Numbered from the stretch's first letter, positions 36,255 through 47,822 are shown. The stretch: 64,000 nucleotides of DNA from Candidula unifasciata (GCA_905116865.2 CAJHNH020001584.1:15001-79000); one strand, 5' to 3'. The notes: generated from the sequence alone by a model not told the origin. Numbers and translations are program-made.

Positions 36255-36569
36255 CTTCCATCTCTCTCTGTCTCTCTCTCCCCTCTCTCTGTCTCTTTCT
36301 GTCTCTCTCCCTCTCCCACTCTCTCTCTGTCTCTCTCTCTCCCCCCTCTCTCTGTCTGTCTCTCTCTGTGTCTGTCTCTCTCTGTCTCTCTCTCTCCCCC
36401 TCTCTGTTTCTCTCTTCCCCTCTCTCTGTCTCTCCCCCCCCTCTCTCTCTGTCTCTCTCTGTCTCTGTCTCTCTCTCTGTCTCTGTCTTTTTCTGTCTCT
36501 CTCTCCCTCTCCCCCCTCTCTCTCTGTCTCTCTCTCTGTCTCTGTCTCTTTCTGTCTCTCTCTCCCTCT

Positions 36570-36606
<37 letters not shown>

Positions 36607-36705
36607 GTCTCTCTCTGTCTCTGTCTTTTTCTGTCTCTCTCTCTCCCCCTCTCTCTGTCTCTCTCTGTCTCTATCTCTGTGTGTGTGTGTCTCTCTCTCT
36701 CTCGT
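36255..36705. repeat. (TC)n-rich tract
   Basis: CTCT/GTCT-rich DNA of about 450 bp, pyrimidine-rich on the plus strand, the main exception to the plus-strand purine bias of this window. Confidence 0.95.
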
Positions 36706-37037
36706 CTGACACACAAGCACGCACGCACACACAGATTACGCATGTTTTGCCCATGTGTTTTTATCCGCATACGTCTACCTGTCTTTGTTTTGTTGGGTCT
36801 CTGCTTTCTGGCATCGTAAAATAGGAGGTCCATAGTCTTTCTATTGCCATGTACAGGAACACGCTGGGAGGAATTGCTGCGGCAAGGAAACAGAAGTGAA
36901 AGACAACATATAGAAACACACAAATACACACACATGGAGAGAGAGAAAGAGCTAGAGAATTAAAGAAACAGAGATAACCAGAAAGAGAGAGAAAATAAAG
37001 AAAGAAAGAGGTGAAATGAGAAAGAAATAGGGAAAAT

Positions 37038-37091
<54 letters not shown>

Positions 37092-37676
37092 AGAAACATA
37101 GAGTTTTAGTCTGCCTGAGAACACAGCGTAACAATTTGTATGAGTATATTGAACAGAAGTATGGGGACGCACATAACAACCAACAGCCTAACACGTGGAC
37201 TATATGTGCATGAGTCCCTGAGTATGCATAACAACAGTCAACAGACATCGCGTTTCCCATCCATGTGTCCTCTCTGTGCTGCTACCTGAAGTTTCAACAC
37301 CTTGAGATTACAGCATTTCAGACTGGACGGCAGACCAACAGGGAAAAACTCCAGATACCAGGTTCAACATGCTGCAAAAACCATCATTGAATCATCCGTA
37401 ACGGGTACACTGGCTCGGTGTAACATGTAGTCGTGTGTGGGTAAAGATATGAGGCCGGCACATAATATCGAGACAGAAGGCTGTGAATATGCGTGTTGAC
37501 CAGTGGGTAGAGTGACCAAACGTTCTTTCATCGCTGGAGCAGTCCCCTTTGTTGGGGCTCTCCCGACACTTCTGTCGGTACTAAAAAAAAAAATAACAAC
37601 AACAAAGAGAACAACAAGCGTTAAATATCTTGTTTTATGACGTCAGAATTTCAATTTTAAAATAATTTTGCTTAAG
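36706..37676. other. Unassigned DNA with GA tracts
   Basis: Contains a (GA)n run at 37041-37083 ending in a G-run, and GA-rich flanks from 36940. No gene was seen. Confidence 0.55.
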
Positions 37677-37865
37677 GATAGCTTAGGACATCCCGTTTTC
37701 AGCTCATAATATTAATGGGATGTCCTATTTTCAGCTCAGAATATTAATGGAATGTCCCGTTTCCAGTTCAGAAAATAATGGAATGTCCCATTTTCAGCAC
37801 AGAGTGTTAATGGGATGTCCCGTTTTAAACTGAGAATTATAATGCGATGTTCCTGTTTCAGCCCA
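37677..37865. repeat. 31-bp repeat, 6 imperfect copies
   Basis: Units of the type GGGATGTCCCGTTTTCAGCT followed by CAGAATATTAAT. GGGATGTCCC is itself near-palindromic. Confidence 0.85.
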
Positions 37866-37879
37866 GGTAGTAGGTAGGT

Positions 37880-38050
37880 AGTTGAATCCCACCAGAACAT
37901 CACACAAGCGATGAACACCCGGTGACACAAAGTGCTACCATGTGGATGATGATCCTTTGTGCAGAGGTCCCAGAAACCCCTTTCAGCCATTAGGCCATAT
38001 CTATGGCCGGCTATATTTAGGGCCCCCGGCAGAAGCCAGGCTGGGGCTTT
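37880..38050. repeat. Dispersed repeat pair, member 2
   Basis: Partner of 32845-33030 in the same orientation, sharing CATCACACAAGCGATGA, the GAGGTCCCAGAAACC block and the GGCCATAT block. Confidence 0.75.
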
Positions 38051-38769
38051 GAACAAAATATTGCATCCGACCAGGGGACGACTATAATTATCTTTCAGCT
38101 CAGAATATTATGGGAGCCCTGCCAATGCGGCACAATATAGAGTATGAGGAGGAAACAAGCATGAGGCTAGCGAAATAATGGAGCCAATGAGAATAATGGA
38201 ACAAACAATAACAATAATGGATGAGCTATCCGCAAAGTTTATTAAATGTGTACATATACACATATTATATTTTATAATTTAAAAGCATATCAGTTATCAT
38301 TATTGTATAAATACACATTTTCACTATTTTGTAATCACGAGTTATTACCCTTGGGTCAGGGGAAGTAATCAGTAGTGACATACATTGATAGACCTGGACA
38401 AGCTGAGGTTGTAAAGTTCTGGACGCAAGGACCCCAGAACCTCTGGGCTCAGGCATCTTGACCACCCCCCCCCCCCCCCCAACCCTGAAATTGTTTGGGA
38501 CAGTAGGGTCGGAGTAAGTTCTCAATTTATTATATATTTGGGGGGGGGGGGGGGGGGAGGGGGGGGGGTGGCAGAGATCCTCCTAGAAAATTGGCAAATG
38601 ATTGAAGTTTTATATCTAAGTATTCGTTTGTGAAAAAAAAATTTTTTTTTTACTCAATTATACGAGTATGTTTATTTGTTTTTTTTATCAATTAGTCAAT
38701 CAGTCCGTCAGTCAGCTTGTTCTGTACAGAGCGTGGCTATGTTGACAGCACACCTGAAGGTGCATGTTT
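38051..38769. other. Unassigned DNA with C-run and G-run
   Basis: A C-run at 38464-38480 and a longer G-rich run at 38539-38569 lie about 60 bp apart on the same strand and could pair or form quadruplex. No gene was seen. Confidence 0.5.
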
Positions 38770-39090
38770 CTATAGATAATTCTCCAGCCCGGTGTGCTGT
38801 CATCTTTATTGTCCTGTATCCACGTTCGTGTTGGTCGGCGTCTGTCTCGTGTTCCGTGAACTACATCCTCCATCCCCGTCCTCCCCAGATCACCGTAGCG
38901 CTTGTCATGCCCAACATACCTCAGCTTTTGGGAGAGGATGCTGTGTACGAGCCAGTTCTCCTTGATGTTCAGGTCATGCCGGATGTCAACGTTTTCAATG
39001 TTTTGGCTCCAAGGTTATCTCGGATTTATTTTATGTTGCATTCCAGTTCAAAATCTAAATTTGTCTTCTTCACAGACTGAACGAGAGTCC
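38770..39090 (-). mobile_element. Decayed LINE C-terminal fragment
   Basis: Minus-strand homology to the 57060-57320 copy: shared sequence CGTGTTGGTCGGC (plus strand) and the adjacent order of blocks corresponding to GRGRPTRRW and the upstream FGHIK-type region. Frames are broken. Confidence 0.6.
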
Positions 39091-39422
39091 ATGACAACAG
39101 CAGTACTTTAGGAAAAAAAAAACGCAACTTCCCGACTCCTCCTGTTTTCAAAGAAACATTTTTGTTTCATTTGAGATCAGGCTTAGGTAGGGATTACGAT
39201 GTCCAAAGAAGAAGGAAAGAAGAATAATGGCCAGATCGTTATTATCTGTTTTAGCCGCTTCTTTAATTCACAAACAAATATACTTATACATACATTGCGA
39301 GGCGTCGTCTTTAGACAAACACAGTTATTCCAAATGAGATAAACTACAGTTATCCTCTGTCTAGACTGTTACTTTACCGTGCGTACACATTAATGGACTA
39401 GTCCCCTTGCGCAAAACTATTG
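39091..39422. other. Unassigned DNA
   Basis: No feature recognised. Confidence 0.45.
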
Positions 39423-39552
39423 GGTTATCACCCTCAAACAGACTCGAGTTATCACCCTCAAACAGACTCGAGTTATCACCCTCAAACAGACTCGAGTTAT
39501 CACCCTCAAACAGACTCGAGTTATCACCCTCAAACAGACTCGAGTTATCACC
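39423..39552. repeat. 24-bp tandem repeat, about 5.5 copies
   Basis: Nearly perfect units GAGTTATCACCCTCAAACAG plus ACTC. The 24-bp length keeps frames open (YHPQTDSS repeat), an artefact. Confidence 0.96.
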
Positions 39553-40204
39553 CGTGTACCACTTCCAGTACTCACACTAAGAAAATTACCACTCATTTAG
39601 AGTTTACCGGCAAATGTTTCTATCGAACATTGATTTTTACATTCTTACAAAAACATAAATGGGAGACATTTGTAACCATGTAATTTTAAGCACGAATGAA
39701 ATAAGCATAAATAGATCTCTTAAACTTGTCATCAGAAATCGGAACGATTTGGTCATTATTAAAACTATCTTCCTCCTCAGCATTTTCGTCATCACAACAA
39801 CATCGACATCGTCATCATACCTTCCGTTTATCGTTAGAATCATTTTAGTGGTTCAAATATTAGACGTTCACGTATTTCTAGACCAGTTTCCAAATATTTG
39901 ACTCACAGAGTGCTCTGTAGAATCAGTTTCTTTGGCGGAGCCTCTTAGGCCATGGTATCCTATGTCTTACAAGTTACTGGTGACTGGAAGTTATCTTACG
40001 GCACGAAAGAAAAGAGGCTAGCTGAAGACATATCTAAGCAATATCCATGTATTGAGATTACATGTTTTAATTTCAGTTAAAATATTCTCTACTACCACAA
40101 ATACACTAAATATTGTCAGAACTTCGTCATTCATAAAAAAAAAAAAAAAAAAAATTTCAACAAAGTTCAATAGTCCAACCATTTGCATTAAAACAAAAAT
40201 CTAC
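39553..40204. other. Unassigned DNA
   Basis: AT-rich, with an A-run at 40135-40155. No gene was recognised. Confidence 0.45.
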
Positions 40205-41165
40205 AATGTTGGTAAGAACAGCAATGAGGCCCATAGAATAACGACCAAGTGTTAAATGAGACACTGTTGGTTAGAGCAGCAATGAGGCCCATAGAATAAC
40301 GACCATGTGTTTAATGAGACACTGTTGGTTAGAACAGCAATGAGGCCCATAGAATAACGACCATGTGTTTAAATGAGGAACTGTTGGTAAGAACAGCAAT
40401 GAGGCCCATAGAATAACGACCAAGTGTTAAATGAGACACTGTTGGTAAGAACAGCAATGAGGCCCATAGAATAACGACCAAGTGTTAAATGAGACACTGT
40501 TGGTAAGAACAGCAATGAGGCCCATAGAATAACGACCAAGTGTTAAATGAGACACTGTTGGTTAGAGCAGCAATGAGGCCCATAGAATAACGACCAAGCG
40601 TTGAATGAGACACTGTTGGTTAGAGCAGCAATGAGGCCCATAGAATAACGACCAAGCGTTGAATGAGACACTGTTGGTAAGAACAGCAATGAGGCCCATA
40701 GAATAACGACCAAGTTGAATGAGGACAATGTTGGTGCAATGAGGCCCATAGAATAACGACCAACTGAGACACTCTTGGTAAGAACAGCAATGAGGTAATA
40801 ACGACCAGTTTAAATGAGACACTGTTGGTAAGAACAGCAATGAGGCCCATAGAATAACGACCAAGTGTTAAATGAGACACTGTTGGTTAGAACAGCAATG
40901 AGGCCCATAGAATAACGACCAAGTGTTAAATGAGACACTGTTGGTAAGAACAGCAATGAGGCCCATAGAATAACGACCAAGCGTTGAATGAGACACTGTT
41001 GGTAAGAACAGCAATGATGCCCATAGAATAACGACCAAGTGTTAAATGAGACACTGTTGGTTAGAGCAGCAATGAGACCCATAGAATAACGACCAAGTGT
41101 TAAATGAGACACTGTTGGTAAGAACAGCAATGAGGCCCATAGAATAACGACCAAGTGTTTTATGA
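40205..41165. repeat. 58-bp minisatellite, about 16 copies
   Basis: Units containing GTTGGTAAGAACAGCAATG, AGGCCCATAGAATAACGACC and AAGTGTTAAATGAGACACT. Variants GTTAGAGCAG and GTTAGAACAG intermix, and two copies near 40710-40800 carry deletions. Confidence 0.96.
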
Positions 41166-41489
41166 GACACTTGTTGTGGCTCTGTTGTGCAGTTTTCTAA
41201 CTTCAGGTTGAGTTAACTGAAGGCCAATGCCTGGTTCTGCATCTAAATAATTGTTGTTTTTTATTTTGTCAAGTTGCGTAAGTGTAGAGTCGCACTCCAC
41301 AGAGTTGAGTACCCGAGAAAGGTTGCAAAAAGGTAGAATGGTTTCGAGCGACAGTTTTCAATTCGCTATAAAATGTCACATCTATGAAGAATGTGTTCTG
41401 TTGAAATTTAGGGTTTTTAGAGGAGTGTCAAATTTGACACTAAAGACATTCAGTACCTACTAAAAGTCATCAAACACCTTAACTTGAGC

Positions 41490-41950
41490 TGTTGGAAAAT
41501 AGTGTTCAGTTGACTCTTTCGTACTTTCCAGATACGCCTCAATATTTTTCGGCACTTATCTACCACCCTCACAACATCCGCGCCAAAAATATTTTCCTCA
41601 GGCATCTCTCAATCCTCAAAGCCGACCCTGTCACCAGCACGATTTTCTCCGAACCTCCTCTAGTGGCCTACAGGCATGATCGTAACCTCAAGGACATACT
41701 AGTCAAGAGTAGGTTACGTACCGCATCTGAGCTCCACTTCGGCACGGTCTCTTGTCACAGACCTGTATGCAGCACCTGTCCATCTGTGGTCCAGGTGACT
41801 AGTCTACAATTCCCGATGGCCATCTTCCACATACGTGAAGCATTCTATTGTATTAGCCGCAATGTCATTTATGCCATCAATTGCAAGAGATGTAGCATGA
41901 AAACATTGGTGAAACAGGTCTACTGCTGGCTGACAGTCTCAGACAACCTG
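41490..41950 (+). mobile_element. Penelope-like element, RT end and GIY-YIG start
   Basis: The plus frame from 41492 shows the segment between RT and endonuclease of Penelope-like retroelements: FSEPPLVAYRHDRNLKDILV, then GTVSCHRPVCSTCPSV (a Cys motif), then SRNVIYAINCKRC. A one-base frame change near 41895-41905 leads to IGETGLLLADSLRQ, the GIY-YIG core normally written YIGETG. The RT palm and the rest of GIY-YIG are missing. Family assignment is from motif order; it is decayed and 5'-truncated. Confidence 0.82.
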
Positions 41951-43170
41951 CGCCTCGCACACCTACGCCAACAACTGAAGCCGCCCCTATTGTGGCGCCA
42001 GCACCAGAAGCCGCCCCTATCGAGGCACCGACACTTGAAGCCTCCCCTATCGTGGAGCCACAACCTAAAGCCGCCCCAGTCGTGGCGCAGGAGCCTACCT
42101 ACACCCGCCCACTCAGACAGCAGCAGCGACCGGGAACATACAGCACAGAGCTTCCTCAATGCTCACGCTGTAACAAGGCGTGGCACACAGCCACTACCTG
42201 CCGGAGCAGCCCAATTTGTCGTTACTGCGCCGGGCCGCACAACTTCAGGGAGTGCAGTCTAGCAAAGAAGGACTCGGACTTCAAAAAGCCCAACCTTAAC
42301 AGAAAGTACTCAAACTGCGCAGGGAACCATAGCGCGAGGTACCAGGGATGCCCATACATCAAAGACTGCAAGAGATCACTGACAACCACCGCCACCAAAC
42401 GCAACGCCTGCACAGAAAGAAGCCAGAGCTACCAGGCTCCCAGACCCAGAGATCTCACAGAAGCAAACAAAGTCCAGGCCGAGATATCTGTCTTAAAAAG
42501 AGAGATCAATGCCCTACGGGAGGAAAACGGCGCCATTAAAAAGAAACAAGACCATGCAAGAGACGAAAACATCGAAATAAGGAGACTGCTGCAAGAATCC
42601 CTCGAAACACAGAAACGGCGGGAAAGCGAACTAGCCGACACAGGGAAGTTCAAGTGTGACCTCTTAGCAGTCCTGAACGAACTCAAGAAACAAAAGGAGG
42701 AGAGCACAGAAACCAGCCTGGCTGAAATCACGAATATTAAAAAATCACTCGCTGCAGTTGAAGCAAAGCTAACCCAAGTCAACAAAGAAAACACGCAGCT
42801 GCAAAAGGACCTAGCAGCCACAAACGCAGTAATCGAAGCAAGAGAGAAGGCGAAGAAGGAAGCGGTCAGGCGAAAACAAATGCAAGAATCAAAAACGATG
42901 GAAGAAGAACAGAGCGCACCGGGTGAACAAGATCAGTCTAAATCAGATGAAAATAAAGAAGCACAAGCCGCAGAAACACCACGTACCACGGACCAAAGCA
43001 GCACCACAGACGCATTCCTGACCGCCCAGCCAGATGAAGTAGCCGTGTCCAAAGCTAAAGAGGCGACCCAAGCCGCAGATGAAGCCACTATTCTCGAAGG
43101 AGGCAAAGAGGCGGCAGCCGGCGAGGTGGAAAGCGAGGCTGAACCTCCTAAAAATGATAGAAGGCTTTAA
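41896..43170 (+). CDS. Gag/ORF1-like zinc-knuckle, coiled-coil protein
   Basis: An open frame of about 425 codons, the longest in the window that is not built on tandem repeats. It opens in the Penelope GIY-YIG remnant (IGETG at 41905) and continues into a Pro/Ala-rich stretch (PIVAPAPEAAPIEAPTLEA). Knuckle 1 is CSRCNKAWHTATTC (42160-42201) and knuckle 2 CRYCAGPHNFREC (42217-42255). A third has lost its first Cys (SNCAGNHSARYQGC, about 42310-42351). Then comes a heptad-rich coiled coil (about 42451-42840, begins VQAEISVLKREINALREEN) and an acidic, Thr/Ala-rich end. Gag-like ORF1 proteins of Jockey/CR1-type LINEs have this knuckle set; they bind RNA in the RNP. The N-terminal domain is absent. 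A true start is not evident (no early ATG), so expression is doubtful. A domesticated gag is an alternative. Confidence 0.6.
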   Translation, partial: HENIGETGLLLADSLRQPAPRTPTPTTEAAPIVAPAPEAAPIEAPTLEASPIVEPQPKAAPVVAQEPTYTRPLRQQQRPGTYSTELPQCSRCNKAWHTATTCRSSPICRYCAGPHNFRECSLAKKDSDFKKPNLNRKYSNCAGNHSARYQGCPYIKDCKRSLTTTATKRNACTERSQSYQAPRPRDLTEANKVQAEISVLKREINALREENGAIKKKQDHARDENIEIRRLLQESLETQKRRESELADTGKFKCDLLAVLNELKKQKEESTETSLAEITNIKKSLAAVEAKLTQVNKENTQLQKDLAATNAVIEAREKAKKEAVRRKQMQESKTMEEEQSAPGEQDQSKSDENKEAQAAETPRTTDQSSTTDAFLTAQPDEVAVSKAKEATQAADEATILEGGKEAAAGEVESEAEPPKNDRRL

Positions 43171-43690
43171 CAAACTGAACCACCCACACAGGATCGAGCT
43201 CGATAGTAGAAAACGCTACGATATCGTGTATGACGAGCCAGAGAGTTTACTTGCTGCCCGCTGAGGAAAGGCAAGCCTTCTTTGATAAAATCAACGGACT
43301 CCAGGACCAGATAGAAGCAGCCCGAAAACAGCTGGCCCACTCAAGATGGAAGCAAAGGAGTCAGGGTACACCAAACCGACGCAACCGCAAGTACTGACAA
43401 GCCACCAAAACAAGACGAAGCCAGCAGCCAATCAAAAACCTCCAAGCCGCCATGACACCCAGTCTCCGTGGAACTAGCCAACCTCACTGACGCGACGAAG
43501 CCCAGTCAACCACATTGACCACTCCCACCCATCCCGTCCCAGGCCACCCGGCACATATGGCTGTCCTTCTCAGGACAGCCATGTCCACTCCCTAAACCTG
43601 CAAGCCGCCCGCCAAGCCCACGCTGCTAACAAGACGCAACCAATGAAAGAAAACTCAGGCGAAAATAATCGCCACAAGAAAGAAATTCAA
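43171..43690 (+). other. Continuation of the gag-like segment, not assigned
   Basis: After the stop, two short frames overlap (for example 43079-43264, ending YDIVYDEPESLLAAR, and about 43262-43397, with FFDKINGLQDQIEAARKQLA). They look like coiled-coil text displaced by frameshifts. No endonuclease or RT of an ORF2 follows. Confidence 0.45.
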
Positions 43691-43960
43691 ATCAAACCAC
43701 AAATGCAACAGACTTCGATATAGCAAGCCGCCAGGTAGCTGAAAGAAGGCAAAGTTTTGAATTTTTGTTTTCTATGAACCTGAACCGTGCAGGTAGCCTG
43801 ATGAGTAACCATCGACCCGGCTGCTTCGAGATACCAGACTTTGGGTATTTGTATAGTATTGTTTGACGTGCATGTGCTGAAAAAGGCTGTATAGCCGAAA
43901 TGTTCAAGTTTTGTTTGTGTTTGTTATATTGTGAAGCTTGCTAACTTACTTTTCGTTCGG
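43691..43960 (+). mobile_element. Penelope-like 3' end
   Basis: The segment includes CTGATGAGTAACCATCG (about 43799) and GCTGAAAAAGGCTGTATAGC then CGAAATGTTC (43876-43906). The second resembles a phrase common in the ends of Penelope-like elements. It appears downstream of the gag-like segment, which implies that the latter lies inside the Penelope element. Confidence 0.55.
43877..43900 (+). ncRNA. Degenerate hammerhead-ribozyme-like core
   Basis: CTGAAAA, a GGCT/AGCC stem of 4 bp with a GTAT loop, then GAAA. The canonical core is CUGANGA, stem II, GAAA; the G of GA is A here, which would abolish catalysis. Hammerheads are known in Penelope-like elements. Stems I and III were not demonstrated. 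Confidence 0.35.
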
Positions 43961-44239
43961 TTTTATATATTTTATGAATATTTTTCGGAAGTTCTCCATC
44001 CGAAACTTGATGCTGTTTTGATGCAAGAAACCTACGGTAAGAGGGGAACATTCTATGCCTGGACATTCCACGCACACCAACCAGTACATTAGTTAAAGAA
44101 GACACGTCGATATTTGCAGGAAAAGCTGTGGTAGTTTGTCCTTGCTGTAGTGCACTCATTTAATTCCTTTTTCTAAAAAAAAAAAAAAAAAAAAAAATCA
44201 GCAAGATATGCGAATTTGAGCATCAAGTCTTCATCGTTT

Positions 44240-45362
44240 AAAATCATCAAAAGTGCTACAACTCTGCATGTCATCCAATCAAAAGTGCTACAACTCTGCA
44301 TGTCATCCAATCAAAAGTGCTACTACTTTACATGCCATCCAATCAAAAGTGCTACTACTTTACATGCCATCCAATCAAAAGTGCTACTACTTTACATGCC
44401 ATCCAATCAAACGTGCTACTACTCTGCATGTCATCCAATCAAAAGTGCTACTACTCTGCATGCGATCCAATCAAAAGTGCTACTTCTCTACATGCCATCC
44501 AATCAAAAGTGCTACTACTCTACATGCCATCCAATCAAACGTGCTACTACTCTGCATGCCATCCAATCAAAAGTGCTACTACTCTGCATGTCATCCAATC
44601 AAACGTGCTACTACTCTACATGCCATCCAATCAAACGTGCTACTACTCTGCATGCCATCCAATCAAACGTGCTACTACTCTGCATGTCATCCAATCAAAA
44701 GTGCTACTACTCTGCATGCGATCCAATCAAAAGTGCTACTTCTCTACATGCCATCCAATCAAAAGTGCTACTACTCTACATGCCATCCAATCAAACGTGC
44801 TATTACTCTGCATGCCATCCAATCAAACGTGCTATTACTCTGCATGTCATCCAATCAAACGTGCTACTCTCTGCATGCCATCCAATCAAACGTGCTACTA
44901 CTCTGCATGCCATCCAATCAAACGTGCTACTACTCTGCATGTCATCCAATCAAACGTGCTACTCTCTGCATGTCATCCAATCAAACGTGCTACTCTCTGC
45001 ATGCCATCCAATCAAACGTGCTACTCTCTGCATGTCATCCAATCAAACGTGCTACTTCTCTGCATGTCATCCAATCAAACGTGCTACTCTCTGCATGTCA
45101 TCCAATCAAACGTGCTACTACTCTGCATGTCATCCAATCAAACGTGCTACTCTCTGCATGTCATCCAATCAAACGTGCTACTCTCTGCATGCCATCCAAT
45201 CAACCGTGCTACTCTCTGCATGTCATCCAATCAAACGTGCTACTCTCTGCATGCCATCCAATCAACCGTGCTACTCTCTGCATGTCATCCAATCAAACGT
45301 GCTATTCTCTGCATGCCATCCAATCAAACGTGCTACTCTCTGCATGTCATCCAATTAAAAGT
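44240..45362. repeat. 32-bp minisatellite, about 36 copies, higher-order
   Basis: Units of GTGCTACTACTCTGCATG followed by TCATCCAATCAAAA; the right part uses shorter units (GTGCTACTCTCTGCATG). The rare GCGATCC variant recurs 260 bp apart (44463 and 44723), suggesting a higher-order block of eight units. Overlapping ORFs up to 380 codons in three frames are artefacts. Confidence 0.96.
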
Positions 45363-45529
45363 GTAGTTCCGGAGACAACCATCTGACATCAGTGTGTAGC
45401 AGGAGGGGGGATATTGGTAGCTTCTCAAATCTTCCAACGTTAGACTGAAAAGCTTGCTTTAAAGAGTTGATGATTTTATAGTTTTCTTGATTTGTTTGGC
45501 GGCATTCAACATTATCATCATCATCATTA

Positions 45530-45530
45530 T

Positions 45531-45561
<31 letters not shown>

Positions 45562-45965
45562 AGAAGAAGAAGAAGAAGAAGAAGAAGAAGAAGAAAAAGA
45601 AGAAGAATAAAAAGAAGAAGAAGAAGAAGAAGAAGAAGAAGAAGAAGAAGAAGAAAAAGAAGAAGAAGAAGAAAAAAGAAGAAGAAGAAGAAGAAGAAGA
45701 AGAAGAAGAAGAAGAAGAAGAAGAAAGAAGAAGAAGAGAGAAGAAGAAGAAGAAGAAGAAGAAGAAGAAGAAGAAGAAGAAGAAGAAGAAGAAGAAGAAG
45801 AAGAAGAAGATGAAGAAGAAGAAGAAAAAGAAGAAGAAGCAAAAGCAGAAGAAGAAGAAGAAGAAGAAGAAGAAGAAGAAGAAGAAGAAGAAGAAGAAGA
45901 AGATGAAGAAGAAGAAAAAGAAGAAGAAGAAAAAGCAGAAGAATTAGAGGAAGAAGAAAAAAAAA
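45530..45965. repeat. (CAG)n then (AAG)n tract
   Basis: A (CAG)n run of about 8 repeats (45530-45555) continues into a 400-bp (AAG)n tract with rare interruptions, purine-rich on the plus strand. Confidence 0.97.
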
Positions 45966-46814
45966 CCACAATAAATCAAAAAACACACAATAATTACATA
46001 TCGTGTATAAAATATAATAAAAACTGCCAGAAATTAACGCCACCATAAACAAAACGACAAAATGTATTCAACCGAGACAACTCCAAATATCTTTGCTGTC
46101 TACCCTAACGAGGAGTATGTCTCATATGCGTTTTTATTGTAGTGAGGTGACCTCTCCTCTTCTTCCTCTTAACATTCCAAGCTGAATACTCCGGCAGAAA
46201 GTTCTGGTTGTTCGTCCACTTCTTGACTTTGATTTTTTCTCTGAACTTCAGTTTTGCGTGGATGTCCATTCTTTGGATCTGGCTCAGTTCTACACAGACA
46301 GGTGCTTCTTCTTACAGACGGTCACAGCCGGTGAAAACAAAGGCGATATGGCGCTTTCTTAATATCCTACCCCAAACAGGGAAAATCCACAGGTCACAGG
46401 ACAGTCAAATATTTCAGGGGGTGGTAGATAGGCTGCATTCAGTCTTGGGACCTAGGCTACACTCTCTCGTGGGACGTAGGTGGGTTGGGATTAGGGCCAG
46501 TTCGGGATATTTTAGGGTCATTAAAAGCAGCAGAAAGCCAGGAAACCCAGTCTTACCACCCTCTAAAATGTTGGACTAGCCTGTGAAGACATCTGAGGTA
46601 GGATATCACGAAAGAACCGTAGATATAAATAAATTATTGCAGTACGTACAATTTTTGACGACACACAGAAATGTGTGAATTTTATTTGTGTTTCTGTAAA
46701 CAGCTTCAGCCATTGGATTACTCCTGGACAGCAACCAGACACGGCTTTCTATCTACTGAACCAGTTCTCTACACAAAATACGACACACATTCATCAGTTT
46801 GAAAGGCATTTCTG
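45966..46814. other. Unassigned DNA
   Basis: A plus frame at 46208-46579 is open for 123 codons, with Ser/Arg-rich text but no recognised family or splice context. Confidence 0.4.
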
Positions 46815-47045
46815 CAGGTGCATCACAGCAGACAACTAACAGTTATGACAGCACGTCGGCAGATGTATGGCAGCACACAGTCGTCACTTATGACAGCACG
46901 TCGGCAGATGTATGACAGCACACATTCGTCACTTATGACAGCACGTCGGCAGATGTATGGCAGCACACAGTCGTCACTTATGACAGCACGTCGGCAGATG
47001 TATGGCAGCACACAGTCGTCACTTATGACAGCATTTGATGGAAGA
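46815..47045. repeat. 45-bp minisatellite, about 5 copies
   Basis: Units of TTATGACAGCACGTCGGCAG, ATGTATGGCAGC, then ACACAGTCGTCAC. Multiple of 3, hence open on both strands. Confidence 0.95.
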
Positions 47046-47744
47046 CAACATGCAGACATAAATTATGACAGCACTGGAGTGATGGAAGACAACCAGCAGT
47101 CATATTTCATGACATATTTCATACAGTCAAGTGATTCTTAAGCTAACAGCAGTCATCAGTGACATGATACCAAACGATAGTGCCAAGACTGCTTTTGCTT
47201 CCCAGTATGTAGAAAAAGGTAATGTGGTCTTTCTGTTCATACACATACAAAAATAATTGCCATATCGTTTTGGAAAGGGGTATAAATCTTGATAGCAACT
47301 TACAGAGGGCTCATATTTCAACAGAAATGTAAGTTGAAGAGATCTAACGTCATGATTCAGATTGTTTGGCTTCTCGGCGCCGATTACCTTCCGCTCGTCA
47401 TCTTGTAAGGGGACGTGTGCAGAACTATCTCATGACTCCAGCTGGTAAGACTCTGGCCAGTGCCTCTCCTGCATCCTACTTCTACACATCCACAGCAGTT
47501 TTACTGGCCTGTGTCCAGTAAAGAATGGAAGACAGAAAGAACGAAACAAATAAAACAGCAAAGGTCTCTTTCAACTCCAAGGCCGGCCTCCGGGATGTCA
47601 GGATGGGCTTGTGAGACCAATGGGCATCTAGTGGGTGGTGTGGATAACATTATGCCGGCCGTCTTTGTTTCCACGGACATTTCATGGAACCAACAGTGAG
47701 CTGGATATGGAAGCCATATTCAATTATAATAAAATATCAATGTC
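47046..47744. other. Unassigned DNA
   Basis: No recognised exon or element. Confidence 0.4.
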
Positions 47745-47822
47745 ATAGTGGATTCGAACCCAAGATGTTTGGACCTGAACACCAACATCTAGCCAGTGAA
47801 CTACCTCAGCTCGTGTTGCGGG
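47745..47822 (-). mobile_element. tRNA-derived SINE head or tRNA pseudogene
   Basis: On the minus strand: AGCTGAGGTAGTTCACTGG (A box TAGTTCACTGG) and, about 40 bp on, a perfect B box GGTTCGAATCC. The 5' bases do not pair with the expected acceptor-stem bases at the 3' side, so it is not a functional tRNA. A SINE head is more likely; no second copy was seen. Confidence 0.65.

Noticed and set aside
44240..45362. CRISPR-like array (regular 32-bp repeats)
   Set aside because: Repeats are head-to-tail without unique spacers, and the context is animal genomic DNA.
44216..45386. Three plus-strand ORFs of about 350-380 codons
   Set aside because: Frame-shifted readings of the 32-bp array.
47745..47822. 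Functional tRNA gene
   Set aside because: A and B boxes are good but the acceptor stem does not pair, so a SINE head or pseudogene is more likely.
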